Positions 14,640-19,221 of a stretch of 19,221 nt of DNA are shown one piece after another. Below the pieces are notes generated by a model. That model was given only the letters and a program-made list of their open reading frames with translations. It ran no database searches and had not been told where the DNA came from. Each line of letters begins with the position of its first letter. Position 1 is the stretch's first letter. The translations under genes were made by a program, and so were the position numbers. This DNA comes from JBDLRH01 sp039800165 (GTDB lineage Bacteria > Pseudomonadota > Gammaproteobacteria > Burkholderiales > Burkholderiaceae_C): NCBI GenBank assembly GCA_039800165.1, contig JBDLRH010000050.1, positions 1 through 19,221 on the forward strand, in the 5' to 3' direction.

Positions 14640-15452
14640 ATGAGCAATCCGACCAACATCGTTCTCAACGTCAACGGCATCGAGGTCATCTACAACCACG
14701 TGATCCTGGTGCTCAAGGGCGTGTCGCTGCAGGTGCCCGAGCAGGGCATCGTCGCCATCCTGGGCGGCAACGGCGCGGGCAAGACGACCACGCTGCGTGC
14801 GGTGTCCAACCTGCTCAAGGGCGAGCGCGGCGAAGTCACCAAGGGCAGCATCGAGCTGCGCGGCGAGCGCATCGAGAACCTCACGCCGGCCGACCTGGTG
14901 CAGCGCGGCGTGGTGCAGGTGATGGAAGGCCGCCACTGCTTTGCCCACCTCACCATCGAAGAGAACCTGATGACCGGCGCCTACACCCGCAAGGAAAAGG
15001 GCGAGATCGCGGCCAACCTCGAGAAGGTCTACACCTACTTCCCGCGCCTGAAGACGCGCCGCACCTCTCAGGCGGCCTACACCTCGGGCGGCGAGCAGCA
15101 GATGTGCGCCATCGGCCGCGCGCTGATGGCCAACCCCAGCATGGTGCTGCTCGACGAGCCATCCATGGGCCTGGCGCCGCAGATCGTGGAAGAGGTGTTC
15201 GAGATCGTGAAGGACCTCAACGCCAAGGAGAAGGTCACCTTCCTGCTGGCCGAGCAGAACACCAACATGGCGCTGCGCTATGCCGACTACGGCTACATCA
15301 TGGAAAGCGGCCGCATCGTGATGGACGGCCCGGCGGCCGACCTGCGCAACAACGAAGACGTCAAGGAGTTCTACCTGGGCGTCGGCGGCGGCGAGCGCAA
15401 GAGCTTCAAGGACGTCAAGAGCTACAAGCGGCGCAAGCGCTGGCTGGCCTGA
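14640..15452 (+). CDS. livF: Liv-type ABC transporter ATP-binding protein (LivF-like)
   Basis: This 270-residue ABC ATPase is the second nucleotide-binding subunit of the importer. Walker A is GGNGAGKT at 42-49, the signature SGGEQQ at 149-154 and Walker B ends LLDEP with D172-E173; FLLAEQNTNMALRYADYGYI holds the LivF-type region with Gln in place of the usual switch His. The GVVQVMEGRHCFAHLTIEENL stretch is characteristic of LivF. A basic tail (SFKDVKSYKRRKRWLA) extends past the usual end of E. coli LivF. A GTG start at 14607 is possible in frame, but it lies inside the 16-bp hairpin arm; ATG at 14640 gives the normal N-terminus. The PaaK-like gene follows 14 bases later. Confidence 0.93.
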   Translation: MSNPTNIVLNVNGIEVIYNHVILVLKGVSLQVPEQGIVAILGGNGAGKTTTLRAVSNLLKGERGEVTKGSIELRGERIENLTPADLVQRGVVQVMEGRHCFAHLTIEENLMTGAYTRKEKGEIAANLEKVYTYFPRLKTRRTSQAAYTSGGEQQMCAIGRALMANPSMVLLDEPSMGLAPQIVEEVFEIVKDLNAKEKVTFLLAEQNTNMALRYADYGYIMESGRIVMDGPAADLRNNEDVKEFYLGVGGGERKSFKDVKSYKRRKRWLA

Positions 15453-15466
15453 CGCGGAGAGTCAAG

Positions 15467-16726
15467 ATGAGCGATTTCCTCGACGCGCTGGAAGCGCGCA
15501 GCCCCGCCGTGCGCGAAAGCGCGCTGATGGCCGCCCTGCCGGCGCAGGTGGCACACGCGCAAAGGCACACCGCCGCCTTCGCCGAGATCCTGCAGGGGGT
15601 GGATGCCTCGTCCATCACCTCGCGCGCTGCGCTCGCGCGGCTGCCCGTCACGCGCAAGCACGAGCTGTTCGACCGCCAGAAGGCGCTGCGCGCATCGACG
15701 CGGGGCGAGGACCCGTTCGGCGGCTTCTCGGCCATCGTGCGCGGCCCGAAGATGCGCCGCATCTATGCCTCGCCCGGCCCGATCTACGAACCCGAAGGCG
15801 CAGCCAGCGACTACTGGCGCGCGGCGCGTGCCATGTTCGCGGCGGGCTTTCGCAGCGGCGATCTGGTGCACAACAGCTTCAGCTACCACATGACACCCGG
15901 CGCCTTCATCATGGAGTCGGGCGCCATGGCGCTGGGCTGCACCGTGTTCCCGGCCGGCGTGGGGCAGACCGAGCAGCAGCTGCAGGCGGTGGCCGAGCTG
16001 CGCCCGCACGCCTACATGGGCACGCCGAGCTTTCTGCGCATCCTGGTGGAAAAGGCGGTGGAGACCGGCACCGACATCAGCTGCATCACCAAGGGCCTGG
16101 TCGGTGGCGAGGCCTTCCCGCCAAGCCTGCGCGACTGGTTCACCGAGCGCGGCATGCACATCTACCAGAGCTACGCCACCGCCGACCTGGGCCTGATCGC
16201 CTATGAAACCCCGGCACGCGAGGGCCTGGTGCTCGACGAAGGCGTGATCCTTGAGATCGTGCGTCCGGGCACCGGCGACCCGGTGCCCGAAGGCGAGGTG
16301 GGCGAGATGGTGGTCACCACCCTCAACCCGGACTACCCGCTGATCCGCTTTGGCACCGGCGACCTGTCAGCCATCCTGGCGGGCCCCTGCCCCACCGGGC
16401 GCACCAATACCCGCATCAAGGGCTGGCTGGGGCGCGCCGACCAGACGACCAAGATCCGCGGCATGTTCGTGCATCCGTCGCAGGTGGCCGAGGTGGTCAA
16501 GCGCTTCCCCGAGATCGCACGGGCGCGGCTGGTGGTGTCTGGCGAAATGGCCAACGACCAGATGGCGCTGAAGGTGGAGGTGACCTCCCGGCCCGAGGGC
16601 CTGGCCACCCGCATTGCCGACGCCATTCGCGACGTGACCAAGCTGCGCGGCGATGTGGAACTGCTCGAACCCGGCGCCCTGCCCAACGACGGCAAGGTGA
16701 TCGAGGACGCGCGCAGCTACAAGTAA
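15467..16726 (+). CDS. PaaK-like adenylate-forming protein (phenylacetate-CoA ligase family)
   Basis: This 419-residue member of the phenylacetate-CoA ligase family is close to the usual 430-440. It would be expected to activate an aryl acid with ATP and CoA. Visible family regions are LPVTRKHELFDRQKALR, the SYATADLGLIAYETP segment near 235, LNPDYPLIRFGTGDLSAIL with D299, and TKIRGMFVHPSQVAEVVKRF near 328-345. The ATP P-loop, normally SSGTTGxP, is replaced by ASPGPIYEPEG (101-111), so catalytic competence is uncertain. The frame is open from 15104 antisense-like over livF; ATG at 15467 with GGAGA upstream is chosen. It is the last gene of the ligase/Liv unit, followed by a hairpin. It may work on the same substrate as the first ligase or have a modified role. 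Confidence 0.88.
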   Translation: MSDFLDALEARSPAVRESALMAALPAQVAHAQRHTAAFAEILQGVDASSITSRAALARLPVTRKHELFDRQKALRASTRGEDPFGGFSAIVRGPKMRRIYASPGPIYEPEGAASDYWRAARAMFAAGFRSGDLVHNSFSYHMTPGAFIMESGAMALGCTVFPAGVGQTEQQLQAVAELRPHAYMGTPSFLRILVEKAVETGTDISCITKGLVGGEAFPPSLRDWFTERGMHIYQSYATADLGLIAYETPAREGLVLDEGVILEIVRPGTGDPVPEGEVGEMVVTTLNPDYPLIRFGTGDLSAILAGPCPTGRTNTRIKGWLGRADQTTKIRGMFVHPSQVAEVVKRFPEIARARLVVSGEMANDQMALKVEVTSRPEGLATRIADAIRDVTKLRGDVELLEPGALPNDGKVIEDARSYK

Positions 16727-16733
16727 ACCCTGC

Positions 16734-16751
16734 CCCTGGCGCCCGCCAGGG
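16734..16751 (+). terminator. Possible terminator hairpin after the PaaK-like gene
   Basis: CCCTGGC / GCCAGGG forms a perfect 7-bp stem with a GCCC loop eight bases after the stop codon. The following bases (TAGGTATTT) are only modestly T-rich, so termination may be weak or Rho-assisted. Its place at the end of the operon supports the call. Confidence 0.5.
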
Positions 16752-16778
16752 TAGGTATTTCCCGCGATGTGAAGGGGT

Positions 16779-16807
16779 TTGGCTTGCCGCTAGCATCCGG
16801 CTTTACT
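16779..16807 (+). promoter_or_regulatory. Possible sigma-70 promoter of the third Bug gene
   Basis: TTGGCT and TTTACT are separated by 17 bases, each matching the consensus hexamer at four of six positions. The predicted start would be about 30 bases before the ATG at 16843. It is a by-eye match of moderate quality. Confidence 0.35.
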
Positions 16808-16842
16808 TTCCAGCCATACAAACCCTTCCCAAGGAGACCCCC

Positions 16843-17826
16843 ATGAAACGACTGCTCGTCGTGGCCGCCGCGCTCACCGCCTTTGGTGCTGCGGCACAGA
16901 CCTTCCCCGGCACACGCCCGATCGTCCTGGTGGTGCCCTTCGCCGCCGGCGGCCCGACCGACCGCGTCGCGCGCGACCTGGCCGTGGCGATGAACAAGCA
17001 GATCCCGGGTGCCAACTTCGTGGTGGAAAACACCGTGGGCGCCGGCGGCACCATCGCCGCCAACCGCGTGGCCAAGGCCGCGCCGGACGGCCACACGCTG
17101 ATGGTGTGGCACGTGGGCATGGCCACCACGCCGGTGATGTACCGCAAGCTCACCTACAAGCCGCTGGAAGACTTCGAGTACCTCGGCATGATCAACGACG
17201 TGCCGATGACGCTGGTGGGCAAGCCGCAGCTGCCGGCCAACACCTACCGCGACTTCGAGAACTACATCCGCGCCAACGCCGGCAAGATCAACCTGGCGCA
17301 CGCGGGCCTGGGCTCGGCCTCGCACCTGTGCGGCCTGATGTGGCAATCGGCGATCAAGCTCAACGAGAGCATGACCACCATCCCCTTCAACGGCACCGGC
17401 CCGGCGATGAATGCGCTGATCGGTGGCCAGGTCGACGTGATGTGCGACCAGACCACCGGCACCACCGGCCAGATCGAGGGCGGCCGCATCAAGGCCTTCG
17501 CCCTGACCACCGCCAAGCCGATGTCGGGCCACAAGCTGCTCAAGGACTACCCGACGCTGGCCGAGATGGGGCTGAAGAACTTCAACCTGACCATCTGGCA
17601 CGGCCTGTATGCACCCAAGGGCACGCCGGCGGCGATCAACAAGCAGCTCAACGAGGCGCTGCAGCGCGCGCTGAAGGACGCGGATTTCGTGAAGAAGCAA
17701 GAGGGCCTGGGCGCGCTGATCGTCACCGACAAGCGCGTCACGCCCGAGGGCCACAAGGCCTTCGTAGCATCGGAGATCGAGCGCATCCGCCCGGTGTTCG
17801 AAGCGGCCAAGGCCTTTGCCGACTGA
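16843..17826 (+). CDS. Bug/TctC-family tripartite tricarboxylate transporter binding protein (third copy)
   Basis: This 327-residue periplasmic Bug protein has a short Sec-type signal peptide (MKRLLVVAAALTAFGAAA, cleaved before QTF). Unlike the other three copies it has Lys-Arg, not a twin arginine, at the start. Family hallmarks are VVPFAAGGPTDRVAR near 30-44, VVENTVGAGGTIAANRVAKAA near 60-80 and PDGHTLMVW. The start is supported by AAGGAGA seven or so bases upstream. It follows the ligase/Liv operon after a 116-base gap that holds a hairpin and a possible promoter, so it may be separately expressed. A 12-bp stem terminator follows it. The ligand is unknown; location suggests an organic acid related to the neighbouring operon, but this is weak inference. 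Confidence 0.93.
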   Translation: MKRLLVVAAALTAFGAAAQTFPGTRPIVLVVPFAAGGPTDRVARDLAVAMNKQIPGANFVVENTVGAGGTIAANRVAKAAPDGHTLMVWHVGMATTPVMYRKLTYKPLEDFEYLGMINDVPMTLVGKPQLPANTYRDFENYIRANAGKINLAHAGLGSASHLCGLMWQSAIKLNESMTTIPFNGTGPAMNALIGGQVDVMCDQTTGTTGQIEGGRIKAFALTTAKPMSGHKLLKDYPTLAEMGLKNFNLTIWHGLYAPKGTPAAINKQLNEALQRALKDADFVKKQEGLGALIVTDKRVTPEGHKAFVASEIERIRPVFEAAKAFAD

Positions 17827-17874
17827 TCTGACCGCTTGCGGTGCAGGGCCGGATGCGGCCTGTGCCAAGCGTTG

Positions 17875-17908
17875 CAACGGACGGTGACCCCACAGGCACC
17901 GTCCGTTG
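17875..17908 (+). terminator. Strong intrinsic-type terminator after the third Bug gene
   Basis: CAACGGACGGTG and CACCGTCCGTTG form a perfect 12-bp stem around a ten-base loop, followed by TTCATT. The position 48 bases after the stop codon suits termination of the third Bug gene and separation from the fourth. The T-run is short. Confidence 0.65.
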
Positions 17909-17947
17909 TTCATTGAGCCCCCGTTCCTTGAAGTCACGACACCACGC

Positions 17948-17953
17948 AGGAGA
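17948..17953 (+). promoter_or_regulatory. Ribosome-binding site of the fourth Bug gene
   Basis: AGGAGA lies about five bases before the ATG at 17959 and selects this start over later in-frame methionines, giving a long n-region before the hydrophobic part of the signal peptide. Confidence 0.6.
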
Positions 17954-17958
17954 CAACG

Positions 17959-18990
17959 ATGACTGATTCACTGAGCCCCATCGATTCGCGCGCAACGGCC
18001 TCGCGCCGCAAGGCGCTGGCCGCCATCGCGGGCCTGGCGGTATCGGCACTGGCGCCGGCCGCGCTGGCGCAAGGGGCGTGGCCTGCCAAGCCGGTGCGCA
18101 TCGTGGTGCCCTTCGCCCCGGGTGGTACCACCGACTTGCTGGCGCGCGCCATCGCGCCGGAGCTGTCCAAGGCCTTCGGCCAGCAGTTCGTGGTCGAGAA
18201 CAAGGGCGGTGCCGGCGGCAACATCGGTGCCGACCAGGTGGCCAAGTCGCCGGCCGACGGCTACACCTTGCTGATGGGCACGGTGGGCACGCACGGCATC
18301 AACAAGGCGCTGTACGCCAAGATGCCCTACGACCCGCAGAAGGACTTTGTGCCCGTCACCCTGGTGGCGGGCGTGCCCAACGTGATGGTGGTCAACGCCG
18401 AGAAGGCGGCACAGCGCAACATCCAGAACGTGGCGGACTTCATCAAGTACGCCAAGGCCAACCCGGGCAAGCTGAACATGGCCTCCAGCGGCAACGGCAC
18501 CTCGATTCACCTCTCGGGCGAACTGTTCAAGAGCCAGGCCGGCGTGTTCATGACGCACTTTCCGTACACCGGCTCGGGCCCCGCGCTGCTGGCGCTGATG
18601 GCCGGCGACATGGACGTGATGTTCGACAACCTGCCCTCGTCGATGCCGCACATCAAGAGCGGCAAGCTCAAGGCGCTGGCGGTCACCAGCAGCCAGCGCT
18701 CGGCCGCGCTGACCGATGTGCCCACGGTGGAGCAGGCGGGTAACCTGAAGGGCTTTGAGGCAAGTTCGTGGTTCGGCTTGCTCGCGCCTGCCGGTACGCC
18801 GGCCGACATCGTCAACCGCATCCAGCAGGAAACCGCCAAGGCGCTGAACCTGCCGGCGGTGAAGGAGCGGCTGCTGTCGCAAGGCGCCATCCCCAGCGGC
18901 AACACGCCGGCCGAATTCACCCGCTTCATCGACGCCGAGATCAAGAAGTGGGCGCCGGTGGTGAAGGCCTCGGGCGCCAAGGTCGACTGA
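17959..18990 (+). CDS. Bug/TctC-family tripartite tricarboxylate transporter binding protein (fourth copy)
   Basis: This 343-residue Bug protein is longer than its neighbours because of an extended signal peptide of about 37 residues (MTDSLSPIDSRATASRRKAL, then a hydrophobic run ending ALA before QGA). The twin arginine in a long n-region suggests Tat export, although Sec cannot be excluded. Hallmarks are PAKPVRIVVPFAPGGTTD near 43-59, FVVENKGGAGGNIGADQVAK near 77-96 and PADGYTLLMG. It lies 132 bases after the third Bug gene beyond a strong terminator, so it probably has its own promoter, which was not recognised. It is convergent with the partial minus-strand gene at the right edge. Two Bug genes in tandem here echo the pair at the left of the window; the copies are diverged, not recent duplicates. 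Confidence 0.93.
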   Translation: MTDSLSPIDSRATASRRKALAAIAGLAVSALAPAALAQGAWPAKPVRIVVPFAPGGTTDLLARAIAPELSKAFGQQFVVENKGGAGGNIGADQVAKSPADGYTLLMGTVGTHGINKALYAKMPYDPQKDFVPVTLVAGVPNVMVVNAEKAAQRNIQNVADFIKYAKANPGKLNMASSGNGTSIHLSGELFKSQAGVFMTHFPYTGSGPALLALMAGDMDVMFDNLPSSMPHIKSGKLKALAVTSSQRSAALTDVPTVEQAGNLKGFEASSWFGLLAPAGTPADIVNRIQQETAKALNLPAVKERLLSQGAIPSGNTPAEFTRFIDAEIKKWAPVVKASGAKVD

Positions 18991-19000
18991 GGCGCAGGCA

Positions 19001-19022
19001 CCGCCCGCGCCCTGCGGGGCGG
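19001..19022. terminator. GC-rich hairpin between convergent genes
   Basis: CCGCCC (19001-19006) pairs with GGGCGG (19017-19022), with a further CGC/GCG pair inside after a one-base bulge. It fills the 33-base gap between two convergent stop codons, so it may serve both genes. There is no T-run on either side. Confidence 0.4.
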
Positions 19023-19023
19023 G

Positions 19024-19221
19024 TCACACGCCCCAGACCACGTCCGACTCTTCCTTGAGGCTGCGGCGCAGGAAGTCCATGAAGGGCTTGCTGCGCCGGC
19101 GCAAGCCCATCGAATCACCCGCAGGCGCGTCGCCGTTGCGCGCCCGCGCCTCGGCCAGCTCGTCTTCCACCGCTGCCGAGGGCGAGCCGGCCGCTTCTTC
19201 TGCCGCAATGGCCGCCTGCAG
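19024..19221 (-). CDS. Unidentified protein, C-terminal 65 residues (partial)
   Basis: An open frame enters from the right edge and ends at a TGA at 19026-19024. The first part is rich in Ala and Glu (AAIAAEEAAGSPSAAVEDEL) and looks like a flexible, acidic linker. The end is basic then acidic (MGLRRRSKPFMDFLRRSLKE, finishing ESDVVWGV). I do not recognise the family. It is called coding because the frame stays open to the window edge, stops right after a convergent hairpin and fills otherwise unexplained DNA, but the evidence is limited by the short length. Confidence 0.5.
   Translation of the reverse strand: MQAAIAAEEAAGSPSAAVEDELAEARARNGDAPAGDSMGLRRRSKPFMDFLRRSLKEESDVVWGV

Noticed and set aside
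1..19221. CRISPR array, tRNA/rRNA genes, insertion sequence, prophage or toxin-antitoxin genes
   Set aside because: No regularly spaced direct repeats, cloverleaf or rRNA-like sequence, transposase, integrase or terminal inverted repeats were seen; nearly all DNA is explained by metabolic, transport and housekeeping genes.

Overview
The window is a GC-rich (roughly two-thirds G+C), densely coded stretch whose gene families point to a betaproteobacterium of the order Burkholderiales, probably near Comamonadaceae. The main clue is four separate Bug/TctC-type periplasmic binding proteins, a family strongly expanded in that group. HtpG, an RluF-like pseudouridine synthase and the Liv-type ABC genes are also of proteobacterial type. 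This assignment is inferred from gene content and protein style, not from a database search. No rRNA, tRNA, CRISPR array, IS element or phage gene was seen. No gene-free stretch exceeds 300 bases; the longest gap is about 190 bases (8054-8243).

Left part (1-3442). A partial fumarylacetoacetate-hydrolase-family gene on the minus strand diverges from a plus-strand run of two Bug proteins, joined by an ATGA overlap, and a ModA-like binding-fold protein without a signal peptide. These look like a small carboxylate uptake/catabolism locus. No TctA/TctB membrane partners are present.

Middle part (3452-8053, all minus). A regulator of the Crp/Fnr superfamily overlaps an RluF-like pseudouridine synthase gene by ATGA. 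An iron/polyamine-type ABC binding protein follows 26 bases later, but its signal peptide is out of frame with its mature domain. Then comes htpG, preceded by a very good sigma-32 (heat-shock) promoter. The -10 of this promoter sits inside a terminator-like hairpin for the upstream gene.

Right-centre (8244-16726, all plus). This is the main functional unit: an AMP-forming acyl-CoA synthetase, then a complete Liv-type ABC importer in the order LivG-LivH-LivM-binding protein-LivF, then a PaaK-like adenylate-forming protein. The layout suggests uptake of an organic acid followed by CoA activation. The Crp/Fnr gene diverges from it across a 190-base region holding a symmetric TTGA-N6-TCAA box and a second palindrome. 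Three gaps inside the unit contain hairpins, the most striking being a run of three just upstream of livF.

Right end (16727-19221). Two more Bug genes follow, each with its own ribosome-binding site, the first with a plausible sigma-70 promoter. They are separated by a strong 12-bp stem terminator. The last is convergent with the C-terminal end of an unidentified minus-strand gene that runs off the window.

Taken together, the window is an uptake-and-activation locus for organic acids surrounded by housekeeping genes. The substrates cannot be read from the sequence.
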